The position numbers and the translations under genes were made by a program. A stretch of DNA of 39,785 nt from an uncultured delta proteobacterium (GTDB lineage: Bacteria; Myxococcota_A; Polyangia; Polyangiales; Polyangiaceae). The stretch's first letter is position 1. The number at the start of each line of letters is the position of its first letter. Positions 16,941 through 25,335 of the stretch are shown piece by piece. The stretch spans positions 1 through 39,785 of the forward strand of contig CAITIQ010000447.1 in assembly GCA_903892415.1 (NCBI GenBank). The letters are read 5' to 3'. Below the pieces are notes generated by a model. That model ran no database searches. It saw only the letters and a list, made by a program, of their open reading frames with translations, and had not been told where the DNA came from.

Positions 16941-18179
16941 ATGAGGCCAAGCCCAGTGTTACGAGCCGTCGTTAAACCAACTTCCCAAGCTCTGCCGATC
17001 GCCTTGCTCGCGCTCACGATCGGCGTTGCTGTCGCCTCCGGCACGGCCTCGTGCGGGGACGCTTCGAGTTCCACGGGCTCACCCACTGGCCCCGTTGGTC
17101 CAACCTCAACGTCGTCGACAGGAGGTTCTGGCGGCGGTGATGGCGGTGGCGAACCACTAGGCGGGGATCCGCGAGCGGTGTTCCTGGAGACGGTCGAGCC
17201 GGGCCTGCTGAGCGAGTGTGGAGCCTGTCATCAGCTCCAAGGTTCGTCGGAGTCGTACTTCCTGGCCGCTCCAGACCTTTACATTTCGATGACCAGCTAT
17301 CCCGGCATCGTCGTCGCCAACGTCCCGGACAGCATCGTCCTCACGCGCCCTGCGGATCCGGGTCACGGCAGCGGCCAAGCGCCCGATCTTTCGGAAGGGC
17401 TGCGGGCCAAGCTGAAATCCTGGTTGGAGCTGGAGGCCTCGCGGATTCCCAAGCCGGACGACATCGGCTTCGTGGTCACGCCCTTCAAGCCGAAGTTGAA
17501 CGGCGCCTTCAACACCGTCTACTTGGACGAGCTGGGTCAAGAGTTCGAGAACGTTTCGATCACCTTCAACGCGACCGAGCTCGGAGCGCCGCCGTCGATG
17601 CTCTTGCTCGAAAACATCGAGGTTCACCCGATCTCAGAGATGCAACTCCACTTGGTGCATCCGCTGTTCACCGCCTACCCGTCCGACACCGTCGCCAACC
17701 CAGATCCCTCGGACAGCCTCTCGCTGATCGATGAGGTCTTTTCGCTAGACGGGAAGATTCAGCTTGGAACCGGGACGGTCATTCACACCGCGTGGGCGAA
17801 GGACAGCTACCTCTCAATCGCCTTCGAAGACATGTTTCTCGTCGGAGACTACTTCCCCCCGACCGACTGCGTTGCCCTCTCTGACTTCAGCCAGGAGGTC
17901 GCGCCGGCGCTCGAGGTGTGTGCGACCAACTGTCACGGCGGAGAGAATCCGCAAGCGCAAGGCGCGATGGACCTGTCGAAGCTCGGCAGCGATGACGCCC
18001 TCGCCTGCCGGCAGGTGCGTGCGCGCATCAAACCCGGCTCCGCTGACACCTCCCAAATTTTCGTCGTCACCAATCCGCTCGACCCTTCCGCGCACTTGTT
18101 CAAGTTCGGCGGCAGTATCGGCAACTACAACACGTTCAAAGAAACGGTGTCCCCGTGGGTAAACGCAGAAGGCCAATGA
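16941..18179 (+). CDS. heme-c lipoprotein, first gene of exported cluster
   Basis: A 412-residue lipoprotein. The signal (PIALLALTIGVAVASGTASC) is followed by a Ser/Thr/Gly linker typical of this window's lipoproteins. A heme c motif CGACH (Cys93) lies in LSECGACHQL, and a second, longer-spaced motif CATNCH (Cys327, CX3CH) lies in EVCATNCHGGENPQAQG. The middle (about residues 165-290, with IHTAWAKDSYLSIAFED) looks like a beta-rich domain that I cannot name. The first motif and LFKFG near the C-terminus suggest cytochrome c-like folds. Start ATG 16941 is chosen over TTG 16935; the ribosome site is weak. It is translationally coupled to the next gene (ATGA at 18176). Likely an electron-transfer lipoprotein outside the cytoplasm. 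Confidence 0.75.
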   Translation: MRPSPVLRAVVKPTSQALPIALLALTIGVAVASGTASCGDASSSTGSPTGPVGPTSTSSTGGSGGGDGGGEPLGGDPRAVFLETVEPGLLSECGACHQLQGSSESYFLAAPDLYISMTSYPGIVVANVPDSIVLTRPADPGHGSGQAPDLSEGLRAKLKSWLELEASRIPKPDDIGFVVTPFKPKLNGAFNTVYLDELGQEFENVSITFNATELGAPPSMLLLENIEVHPISEMQLHLVHPLFTAYPSDTVANPDPSDSLSLIDEVFSLDGKIQLGTGTVIHTAWAKDSYLSIAFEDMFLVGDYFPPTDCVALSDFSQEVAPALEVCATNCHGGENPQAQGAMDLSKLGSDDALACRQVRARIKPGSADTSQIFVVTNPLDPSAHLFKFGGSIGNYNTFKETVSPWVNAEGQ

Positions 18180-19384
18180 CCTACTCGGCGGTCACGTTGA
18201 CCGCCCTCGCCATCGCAGGTTGCAACCCCGACGACCCTACGAAGATTGGGACGTCCTCCAACCAATGCAATGAGGCCGGCTCATCGCAAGGTGGCTCACC
18301 CTCGACAAGCGGAACCGGCGCAAACAACGGCACCGGCGGTGACGGTGGCAGCGGCGGCGACCCGCAGCCGACGATCTTGGACCAGCGCGAGCTCAGCTAC
18401 GGCGAGGCCTTGCGCACGGCAAGCCTCAAGCTGGTCGGCAACGTCCCAACGCTGGCCGAGATGGAAAGCCTGCGCACTGCGCCCGACCAAGAGGCGAAGT
18501 ACGCCGAGTTGATCGACGCGATGATGAACGACGTACGCTTCAAAAGGCGTCTGATCGACTTCTGGCGCAATGAGTTCCGCACCGGCGGAACGGCCTTCTT
18601 CGACACGGCGGCCAACTACGCCGCCAAGGTCACCTTCGAGGGCCGGCCGTATTCGGATCTGTTCGTTGGCACGACCAACACCTGCCCCACCTTCAACGGC
18701 ACCGACTTCGTCGATGGTTCGTGCACCAACGCCGACCCAACGGCAGGCCTGCTAACGAACCCGGGCCTGCAAGCGCAGTACTTCGGCGCGCTCGGCTTCC
18801 GCCGCGTGCGCTTCTACCAAGAGGTATTCGCTTGTCGCAAGCAGCCGGCCGAGTTCAGCGACACGCCGATCCCGATGGGCGCTGGAGACTACACGGCGCC
18901 CTGGCCGTTCGAGTCGATCGCTGGCGCGGCCAACGGGGGTCGCATCGACTTCCTCGACACCTCGAGCGCGATCTGCGCCAACTGCCACGCCACGGCCAAT
19001 CACCGCGGTCCGCTGTTCGGCTACTTCGACGGGGCGGGCCAACAACAGGCTTCGATTCAGGTCAACACGCCGGTCATCGGCAACCCGACCTCCGAGTTCG
19101 GCGACTGGCTGCCGCCGGGCGGCACCACCGCCTACAAGTTTGAGCAGCCCGCGGCGAACTTGCTCGAATATGGGCAACGGATGGCGCTCGACGAAGAGGT
19201 TCAGGCCTGCGCGGTCGCACGCGTGTGGAACTTCGCGATGTCGCGCGGAGACATCGTGAACGACGCGGCGAACGTGCCGACCGAGGTGATCGCGCCCTTG
19301 GTTACCGACTTCAAAACCTCCAACGGGAACCTGCGCGCGACCGTGCGCCAGGTCTTCCTTCACCCCGATTTCGTGAGGTTCTAA
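18155..19384 (+). CDS. DUF1549-like lipoprotein with one heme-c motif
   Basis: A 409-residue lipoprotein. GTG 18155 gives KRRRP before LTALAIAGC, a good lipoprotein signal; ATG 18176, which overlaps the previous stop and has AGAAGG upstream, is the alternative. After a Gly/Thr/Ser linker, residues about 80-145 (ALRTASLKLVGNVPTLAEM ... FKRRLIDFWRNEFR) resemble the DUF1549 module, in which a Leu-rich PT helix precedes a short helical domain. SAICANCHATANHRGPL carries a heme c motif (Cys274). The C-terminus (VARVWNFAMSRG ... LRATVRQVFLHPDFVRF) resembles the DUF1585/DUF1592-type ending of the same large planctomycete and myxobacterial families. Those families are paired with DUF1501 proteins elsewhere, as here. 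The reaction is unknown. Confidence 0.68.
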   Translation: MGKRRRPMTYSAVTLTALAIAGCNPDDPTKIGTSSNQCNEAGSSQGGSPSTSGTGANNGTGGDGGSGGDPQPTILDQRELSYGEALRTASLKLVGNVPTLAEMESLRTAPDQEAKYAELIDAMMNDVRFKRRLIDFWRNEFRTGGTAFFDTAANYAAKVTFEGRPYSDLFVGTTNTCPTFNGTDFVDGSCTNADPTAGLLTNPGLQAQYFGALGFRRVRFYQEVFACRKQPAEFSDTPIPMGAGDYTAPWPFESIAGAANGGRIDFLDTSSAICANCHATANHRGPLFGYFDGAGQQQASIQVNTPVIGNPTSEFGDWLPPGGTTAYKFEQPAANLLEYGQRMALDEEVQACAVARVWNFAMSRGDIVNDAANVPTEVIAPLVTDFKTSNGNLRATVRQVFLHPDFVRF

Positions 19385-19387
19385 GCC

Positions 19388-20236
19388 ATGGCAACCATCC
19401 TACGAAGCACTAGCCTGCTCGCGGCCCTGCTGCTCGCAACGGCTTGCGATGACTCCGCCTCCAGCACCGAAGGCCCCGACTGCAACGGCGGCAAAGGCGG
19501 CTCGACCAACACGACGCAAGGTGGTGGCGGAGCCCAGGGCACCGGCGCACAGGGAACCGGCGCTGCAGGCGCTGGAACGCAAGGCACCGGCGCTGGCGGC
19601 AGCACCACATCGGGCACCGAGCCTGACCCCGGAGACCAGAACACCGGCAACGACGACAACACGTTCGATCACATGAATGATCCGGGCAGCAGCGGGAAGA
19701 AAGACCCGTTCGAGCTGCTCAAAGAGCGCGCCGAAGAAGGGCCGCCCGAGGTTCGCTCGCGGCTCCATGGCTGCACCAAGATTCGCTACGAAGCGCTCGG
19801 CACCTTCCTCACCTCACGCGGTGTCAACCTCGCAGCCACCGGCACGCCGAAGACCGCAGGGCAACTCTACAACGAGGGTCGTGACGCTCTTGGCGTAGCC
19901 AAGTTCGAGGCGCGTGAGGCCGAGGCGAACTTCCACACGACCAGCGGGGCGACCAAGCTGTTCGACATCTTCATCCAAGCCTCGAGCGAGGTGATCGCCA
20001 ACATCGAGAACGCTGAGGCCTGCAAGATCGAAGGCGTTGGCTTCCCGATGTTCGATGCAGAGGGAGCCTGCGTCAGGCAATCGCTCTCCTGCGTCATGGG
20101 CCGGGCCGCCAAAGATGAAGACATGATCCTGTGCACCCAACTCGCGCAAGATCACAACGGCACCCCCGCCGACATCAGCCGAAAACAACAACTTGCTGTG
20201 GCCGCCTTCTTGAGCGCCGCACACACGTGTGAGTGA
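19388..20236 (+). CDS. small lipoprotein of unknown function, third gene of cluster
   Basis: A 282-residue lipoprotein, starting 3 bases after the upstream stop. The signal MATILRSTSLLAALLLATAC ends in a lipobox. Residues 20-90 are a Gly/Thr/Gln linker with GAQGTGAQGTG-like repeats. The folded part (about 100-282) holds paired Cys residues (GCTKIRYEALG, EACKIEGVGF, GACVRQSLSCVMG, AHTC) that could form disulfides, and many Glu/Lys-rich helices. I do not recognise the family. No catalytic or heme motif is visible. Its position between a heme-c lipoprotein and a Tat-exported protein suggests it is a structural or accessory subunit of the same exported system. Confidence 0.72.
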   Translation: MATILRSTSLLAALLLATACDDSASSTEGPDCNGGKGGSTNTTQGGGGAQGTGAQGTGAAGAGTQGTGAGGSTTSGTEPDPGDQNTGNDDNTFDHMNDPGSSGKKDPFELLKERAEEGPPEVRSRLHGCTKIRYEALGTFLTSRGVNLAATGTPKTAGQLYNEGRDALGVAKFEAREAEANFHTTSGATKLFDIFIQASSEVIANIENAEACKIEGVGFPMFDAEGACVRQSLSCVMGRAAKDEDMILCTQLAQDHNGTPADISRKQQLAVAAFLSAAHTCE

Positions 20237-20243
20237 GGCAACC

Positions 20244-21671
20244 ATGGACTACCGAATCAAAGATCTTCGTGGTTCCTCTCGCCGTCGCTTCATTCGCTGG
20301 CTCGGCGCCGCTGGTGCAGCCCTCGCCGTGGATCGCAGCCGACTGCTGAACTTCGCCGATGACGTTGGTGGAGAGGCGCTAGCCGGCGGTATGGCCTGCG
20401 CGGGCACCAATCGTTCGGTGCACATCGTCGGTGGCAACGGCAGCTTCGCCTGGTTCCAACTGCTGTGGCCGTTCGTCAACATCGCGCAGGCGAACAACCC
20501 AAGCTTCGCTTGGCACGCGCCGGGCGAGGGCCAACTCCACATCGGTGGGGACAAGCAGTTCTACTATGGCCCCGAAGCACCGTGGCTCAACGCTGGGCAA
20601 CCTCGCGAACGACGCGCGGTGACGGCGATGATGTCCGGAGCCAACGAGACGCACACGCAAACACCCGCTACCTCTGCGGTGGTTGCGGCGAACGCCAGCA
20701 TGGTGGCAACCGCCGCCGCGATTCAGCGACAAGTGCCGACGTTGCTCCCGGTGATCGGCGTAGGTCCGGTCAACCTTGGAGCCGCCCCCGGTGCTCCCGC
20801 CGCTTCCAACGTCCCCAGCGCAGGCGGCATGGTGGATCTGTTCAACAGCGCTGCGAGCCAGCTGGTGCTCGCCTCGCAAGAAGACCGCGAACTCTACGAG
20901 ACCTACTACAAGGCCGTGGTTGGTCTACGGGAAGGCGCCAAGCTACCCACCTGGAAACGCCACTTGGATGTGACCAAGACCGCAGCCAACGTCGTCGGTC
21001 GCAACCTCGGCAATCAGCTCACGCCCACGCCGGCGGATCTAACCGCGTACGGGGTCACCACCTTGCTGGCGTCTCAAGCCAGCGACCCCGCCAAAACCAA
21101 GCTCGAGAACCTCGCGCGTGCGCTCATCACCACCGCCAAGGCCTTCAAGCTCAACCTCACCATGAACGTGCAGATCGCACTCGCGCCCGGCGCCACCGAC
21201 TCACCGTTCAGCGACCCGCACGGAGCCTTCGACAACATGAACGCTCTGCGCGCCACCATCACCGCCCTGGGCACGATGCTCGACGCCTTCTACAACGACC
21301 TCGAGGGCTCTCAAGACCCCTCCTGCTCGGAGAACACCCTCGCGGATTCGGTCATCCTCACGGCCCACGGTGACACGCCCAAGACGCCAACCCAAGCCAG
21401 CGCCTGGCCCGACTCAACCCCCGGCAACTCCAACTGGGTCTACTGCATGTCCAACGGCTACCTGAAGACCGGTTGGTTCGGCGACATCAAGGCCAACGAC
21501 GAGACCCACGGTTGGGACGTAACCACCGGCCAAGACGTCCCCGGTAAGCCCGCCGCGGAGACCGCAACAGCCGCTGGAGCCGCCGTCGCCTACGCCATCG
21601 CCAAGGGCAACATGACGGTGGTGAAGGACTTCTACGCAGGCCCCGAGATCACCGGCGTCGTCAAGACCTGA
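20244..21671 (+). CDS. Tat-exported DUF1501-like protein
   Basis: A 475-residue protein. SSRRRFIRWLGAAGAALA near the N-terminus is a twin-arginine signal, meaning export in folded form. ATG 20244 has GAGG about 8 bases upstream and is preferred to GTG 20229. The C-terminal half contains ILTAHGDTPKTPTQASAWPD and NSNWVYCMSNGYLKTGWFG, resembling the late part of DUF1501 proteins (a sulfatase-like fold). DUF1501 genes typically sit beside DUF1549 genes, as here, so I call the family from both sequence and context. The classical N-terminal DUF1501 signature is not obvious. It is the last gene of the four-gene cluster, followed by a strong hairpin at 21701. Function unknown. Confidence 0.58.
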   Translation: MDYRIKDLRGSSRRRFIRWLGAAGAALAVDRSRLLNFADDVGGEALAGGMACAGTNRSVHIVGGNGSFAWFQLLWPFVNIAQANNPSFAWHAPGEGQLHIGGDKQFYYGPEAPWLNAGQPRERRAVTAMMSGANETHTQTPATSAVVAANASMVATAAAIQRQVPTLLPVIGVGPVNLGAAPGAPAASNVPSAGGMVDLFNSAASQLVLASQEDRELYETYYKAVVGLREGAKLPTWKRHLDVTKTAANVVGRNLGNQLTPTPADLTAYGVTTLLASQASDPAKTKLENLARALITTAKAFKLNLTMNVQIALAPGATDSPFSDPHGAFDNMNALRATITALGTMLDAFYNDLEGSQDPSCSENTLADSVILTAHGDTPKTPTQASAWPDSTPGNSNWVYCMSNGYLKTGWFGDIKANDETHGWDVTTGQDVPGKPAAETATAAGAAVAYAIAKGNMTVVKDFYAGPEITGVVKT

Positions 21672-21700
21672 ATTAGCGCAGACCAACACAAGACCGACGA

Positions 21701-21726
21701 CAGAAGGCTCCACAAGGAGCCTTCTG
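21701..21726 (+). terminator. strong hairpin terminator of the exported cluster
   Basis: CAGAAGGCTCC and GGAGCCTTCTG form a perfect 11-bp stem around an ACAA loop, 29 bases after the stop of the Tat-exported gene. It is followed by CCGTTTGTG, so the T-run is weak. The perfect stem makes a transcription terminator the most likely role. Confidence 0.85.
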
Positions 21727-21776
21727 CCGTTTGTGCGTCGTGTGATGGTGGCCCGCGGGTGCGGTGTTGGGCTGAC

Positions 21777-22299
21777 TCAACCCCGGTTGCCCGATGGGTT
21801 CTTCACCCGGACCACTGCGTCGGTGAGCGCGCGGACACACATCTCAGCATCGGCGCCTGGCCCGAGGCCAACGAAGTAGGTACCGGGGCTACCGCTGGTG
21901 CTCGGAAAGCCGGAGACGGTGACACCGTCATCGGAAGGGAGATCAAGACCACCTCCGAATGCAGCAGGGAGCGCGCTTCCACGTGTGATGGTCGCCTGCA
22001 TCAGCGGGAGCGACAAAACGGACGTTCCCCGCGCCGGCCCATGCCTGGCGACGATCACGTGGGTCGGATGAAGCACCAGCACCATGTCGTGGTGTGGTTC
22101 GGGGGTTTGAGCGGCGACCAAAGACCCGCCCAAAGAAAGAAGTCGACGGCGGGTTCTGGCGGTGGGTCACCCAGACACGCACTTCACGCAACAAGAGTGC
22201 GCTCTTGTCGGCGTGCGCGAGGATGGCAGCACGCGCAGGCTCGGGCACTGCGTCAAGATGCACCTCGCGTGTTTGCGCCTCGTAGAGGGGAGCTGCCAT
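21777..22299 (-). pseudogene. hypothetical gene broken by a frameshift
   Basis: From ATG 22299 a frame reads MAAPLYEAQTREVHLDAVPE through VRVWVTHRQNPP and FFGRVFGRRSNP, then degenerates. From about 22105 a second frame continues with PEPHHDMVLVLHPTHVIV and runs to a TGA at 21777. The join is a run of five G at 22101-22105 on the plus strand (CCCCC on the coding strand); one base fewer would give RRSNPEPHHDMVL in a single frame. The rebuilt protein of about 170 residues is not one I recognise. A sequencing error in the homopolymer is possible and would make this an intact gene. Confidence 0.6.
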
Positions 22300-22430
22300 C
22301 AGGCGCGAGTCTACCAGCACGGACCTGGACACAGGACATGCACTCGCTGCAGACGCTGCATCCGCCTTCGGCGGAATTGGTCAAGACCATTGGAGCGCGA
22401 CCGAGCACGATATGTGCATAGGGTGCCGCC

Positions 22431-23242
22431 ATGAACGCTCCGGCGGCTGCCCCGACCGACACGCTCCGCCCTTGTGCTCCCGCTCGTGCTGTTCGCACTG
22501 GGCGCCTGCGACGAAAGCGCTGGGAGCGACGAGAGCTTCGCGACGGAGACGCTAAGCAAGTCGCTCACCCTTCGTTTCTCGGAGACTGAGGATGGTGGGC
22601 TCGAGTTGAAGAGCAGTGGCAAGTCGCTCGCGTGCACTGAGCGCTTCGAGGGCATCGCGGGGGAGCGCGTCACCTGCAGCCGCGACGGGGAGAAGATGCA
22701 GCTCATCCTCAAACTGGACGGAACGAGCGTCGTCGCCGTGCGGGACGTGGGCAAGAAGCGTGGCTACTTACACTTGTTCGCGCAGCGGGGACGTCGCTGG
22801 GGCGCCAGCGGAGATGAAGTGCAAGCTCACGATGCTCCGTGCGCGCGGATCGGGCGGCCTCTCTTCGCCGTTCGATTCGAGCGTGGAAGGGCTTTCGCTG
22901 CCCAACGCGCACTGGGTCGACGACGACGACACGCTATTGCGCGGCATGGAGCCGCGCACGCCCGAGCAGTTCGAAGAGCTGCGTGAACTCGGCATCAGCA
23001 AGGTGCTGATCTTCAAGAACGCCACCGGCCAGGATGAGGTCGACGATGAGATCGCTGAATGGGCGCTGCCCGAAGGGGACGTGTTGCACGTGCCGTTCAA
23101 TCGCCAGATGGCGTTCTTGGTCAGCGAAGGACTGCTGACGGAGGAGCTCGAAGAGGCCGTCTGCGCGCAGGAGCCCGAGGTCCCCGCAGAGTTCCTCTCC
23201 GCATCGCTCACGTGCGGCACGTCGACAACACTCGTGCCCTAG
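22431..23242 (+). pseudogene. lipoprotein with tyrosine/dual-specificity phosphatase-like domain, frameshifted
   Basis: ATG 22431 starts MNAPAAAPTDTLR, then the frame must shift by one base near 22470 to reach LVLPLVLFALGAC, a lipobox. That frame runs to about 22795. A second shift, probably an extra G in the GGGG at 22796, is needed to reach MKCKLTMLRARGSGG and the domain core. The core reads SLPNAHWVDDDDTLLRGMEP, TPEQFEELRELGISKVLIF and GDVLHVPFN, the usual start of dual-specificity phosphatases. The stretch where the catalytic HCxxGxxR is expected (after 23190) reads only SASLTCGTSTTLVP before a TAG at 23240. In another frame the same DNA reads HVRHVDNTR, which may be a decayed remnant. 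The nearest ancestor is a lipid-anchored protein phosphatase; it appears inactive as read. Confidence 0.6.
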
Positions 23243-23536
23243 CCTGTGCAGCTGTGGGCCTAACGGAGAGTGTCCACGAAGTGATCCGCCTCGTGCGCTG
23301 CGGCTACGCGAATCGCAAAAAGAGGGCGGGGACGAACAGCTCCGAGACGTTGTGGAACAAGTCGCCATCGTGCGCAGCAAGCTCTTCCTCTTGACGCGAC
23401 TTCGCGCCATCGTTCTCCTTCCGCCCAAAACCTACTTGGACGTCGCTACGAGCGGCAACGAAGTTCAAGGTGTGAACCGGGACGAGGTGTGCGTTGGCGC
23501 TCAAGTCGCTGGAAAAGACGTTGAACGGGTGACCAC
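23243..23536. other. interval with no confident gene, possible decayed 3' end
   Basis: On the plus strand one frame continues the phosphatase region with ALACAAVGLTESVHEVIRLV, and another ends in VAGKDVERVTT before a TGA at 23538-23540, which overlaps the next ATG (ATGA). This overlap is typical of a genuine gene junction and suggests that a coding region once ended here. A minus-strand open frame at 23304-23504 shows no known motif. The simplest reading is a decayed tail of the phosphatase gene. Confidence 0.35.
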
Positions 23537-24826
23537 ATGAAAATGGATAGCAAACGATCGTTCACCTCGCGCGGCCGCATCGCTCGATTTTTTGTGCTCG
23601 CGCTCTTCGCGCTCGGCGCCTGCAGCGGGCCGAGTTCGAAGGGTGGATCGAGCGCCTCGAGTTCCGCCGGTTCGGGCTCCGCGCCGAAGAGCGTGCGGGC
23701 CGCCGACAAACAAGCGCCGGAGCGCGACCAGCTCTATCGCGAGCTCGAGCGAATCTCGAAAGGCGAGCCGGTGGACCAGCCGCTGCGTCGCCCGAAGCTT
23801 CGCGTGACGACGGCGGGCGTCGAAGTGAACGGCGAGCGGCTCGAGGATGTGGCGCTTTCGAATAAGGAGGTCGTGATCGAACCGGCGCTCAAGAGCTGGC
23901 TTCGGCTCGACCGCGAGCACGTGCTCATGCTCGTACCCGATCGTCCTTTCACCGGGAACGCGACGATCGAGCTCGCCTCCTGAGCGCCGCACAAGCGCTA
24001 AGCGCCGTCGCGACCGTCAATCACGCAGGCTTCGACGCGACCGTGACCCTGGGGTCGAAAAGCTTCGACTCGCAGGCCGTCGGCAACACCCCGGCGGACG
24101 TGGCCAAGCTCGAGGCGAACGGCAGCGGCTGGCGCCTGCGCTTCCTCGGCCGCGTCGGCTGCAGGCTGCCCAAGCCGCAGCGCGAGGCCGCGACGATCGA
24201 CGAGCTCAAGAGCGCCGTCCGCGACAGCTGCGAAGGGCTCGAAGGCCTGCGTTAGCGCACTGCGCGTCGTGCCCACTGGCGACGCCGCCAGCATGATCGC
24301 GCCGGTGGTCGCCGTGCTCGCGGCGCTGCGCGAGCGCTCTCCCAGCATCACGCTGCTCGCGGCGAGCGGCGGTACGCCGCCGATGTTTGGCGCAGCTTCG
24401 CCTTTCGCCCAGTGGCCCGGAGCCGGCGCGCCAGGCCAAGGAGGACCGTTAGCAGGCAACGCATCCGTGCCGGCTCAGCCCCGCGTCCCCGCCGCCTCCG
24501 CGGGCGCGCTGCGCTGGAGCCAAGTCACAGCGGAGGGCCCCGTCGATGTGCCGACGCTCCGCGCCGCCCTCCCCTCGCTCGAGCCCGCGCTACTCCGCTG
24601 CGCAGCGCTCGCCCGCTCCTCGAACCCCAACGTGATTGGCCGCATTACCGTGCGCGGCGTGGTCCTGCGCGACGGCCGCGTGGCGCAGCTCCAGGCCGCC
24701 GAGGCCGACCTGCCGGACGCCGCCGCCATCGCCTGCTCCCTCGACGCCACCGCCGACCTCAAGCTGCCTGCAAAGCCCGAGGGCACGACCCGCTTCTCGG
24801 CCCAACTGAGCTTCGCCCCCAACTGA
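23537..24826 (+). pseudogene. lipoprotein with ExbD-like and AgmX-type regions, two frameshifts
   Basis: From ATG 23537 a lipoprotein signal (ARFFVLALFALGAC) and Ser-rich linker lead to PKLRVTTAGVEVNGERL ... HVLMLVPDRPFTGNATIEL, resembling the periplasmic fold of ExbD/TolR. The frame ends at TGA 23981-23983. The next frame carries SAVATVNHAGFDATVTLG and a Cys-containing segment (VGCRLPKPQ) to a TAG at 24253. A third frame, the same as the first, continues with RVVPTGDAASMIAPVVAVL, a second ExbD-like unit, and ends with IGRITVRGVVLRDGRVAQL, matching the AgmX/PglI C-terminal pattern. Two compensating indels are thus needed to join a protein of about 425 residues. Related proteins are energy-transduction or gliding-type components. 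Genuine decay and sequencing error both remain possible. Confidence 0.6.
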
Positions 24827-24878
24827 GCTTCGCCCCCAACTGAGCTTCGCGCCCAACTGAGCTTCGCGCCCAACTGAG
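24804..24878. repeat. 17-bp tandem repeat overlapping a stop codon
   Basis: Four full units of AACTGAGCTTCGCCCCC or AACTGAGCTTCGCGCCC start at 24804, 24821, 24838 and 24855, followed by a partial unit at 24872. The first unit encodes the last residues of the AgmX-type region (LSFAP), and the TGA of the second unit is its stop codon. Because 17 is not a multiple of 3, the TGA recurs in all three frames. Confidence 0.95.
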
Positions 24879-24888
24879 CGCGCGCAAG

Positions 24889-24931
24889 CGCCCTTTCGGC
24901 CGCAGATGGCGTATCTCGGACACAATGGGCG
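24889..24931 (+). repeat. intergenic AGAT-N5-ATCT element, copy 1
   Basis: CGCCCTTTCGGCCGC is followed by AGATGGCGTATCT (24904-24916, a 4-bp inverted repeat) and then AATGGGCG (24924-24931). It shares a 17-base stretch (CTTTCGGCCGCAGATGG) with copy 3. Confidence 0.75.
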
Positions 24932-25044
24932 CGGTCAGATGGGCGGTGCGCGGGCCGCCATCTTTCGCCGCCGACGGTCGCTCCGGATTTGGGCGCACCG
25001 GACGCCTTCCCGCACGACGCGATCGGCGATCTGGCTGCCGTGCC

Positions 25045-25086
25045 CGCCCTTTCGACCCGAGATAAACCATCTGCGACCGAATGCGC
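25045..25086 (+). repeat. intergenic AGAT-N5-ATCT element, copy 2
   Basis: CGCCCTTTCGACCCG leads into AGATAAACCATCT (25060-25072) and ends in AATGCGC (25080-25086). The order and spacing of the parts are the same as in the other copies, with more base differences. Confidence 0.65.
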
Positions 25087-25335
25087 TCTCGAGTGCACCG
25101 CCTCAGGTCGCCAGGCCGCCCAACCGGGCCGACGCCAACGCCAGCGAACTCTCCCCTGATGGATCGTTGGTCCATCCCTGCTGGCCGTCGTTGTTGAAGG
25201 ATTGCATCTCAAGTGCAACGGCATCCAACCGGGCTGTTTCTATCCGTTGGCACGGGTCGGATTCAGAGCGGTATGTGGCTTGCTGTGTCAGCGCATTCCC
25301 GGGTCTTTAAGGAGATTCGGGTCCCGCGAGGCCCC

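Larger units (their letters stand above)
24879..25335. other. intergenic region with two copies of the AGAT-N5-ATCT element
   Basis: No gene with recognisable features is seen over these 457 bases. The region holds element copies 1 and 2 (listed separately). Open frames across it are low-complexity Arg/Pro/Ala reads typical of GC-rich noise. The likely start of the following gene lies at 25336. Confidence 0.6.

Noticed and set aside
24804..24878. Tandem repeats considered as a CRISPR array
   Set aside because: Units are directly adjacent with no spacers and only 17 bases long, and no cas genes are near.
25213..25335. Upstream extension of the isolated hypothetical protein
   Set aside because: The added 41 residues are not supported by a ribosome site, and the sequence after ATG 25336 looks like a natural start.
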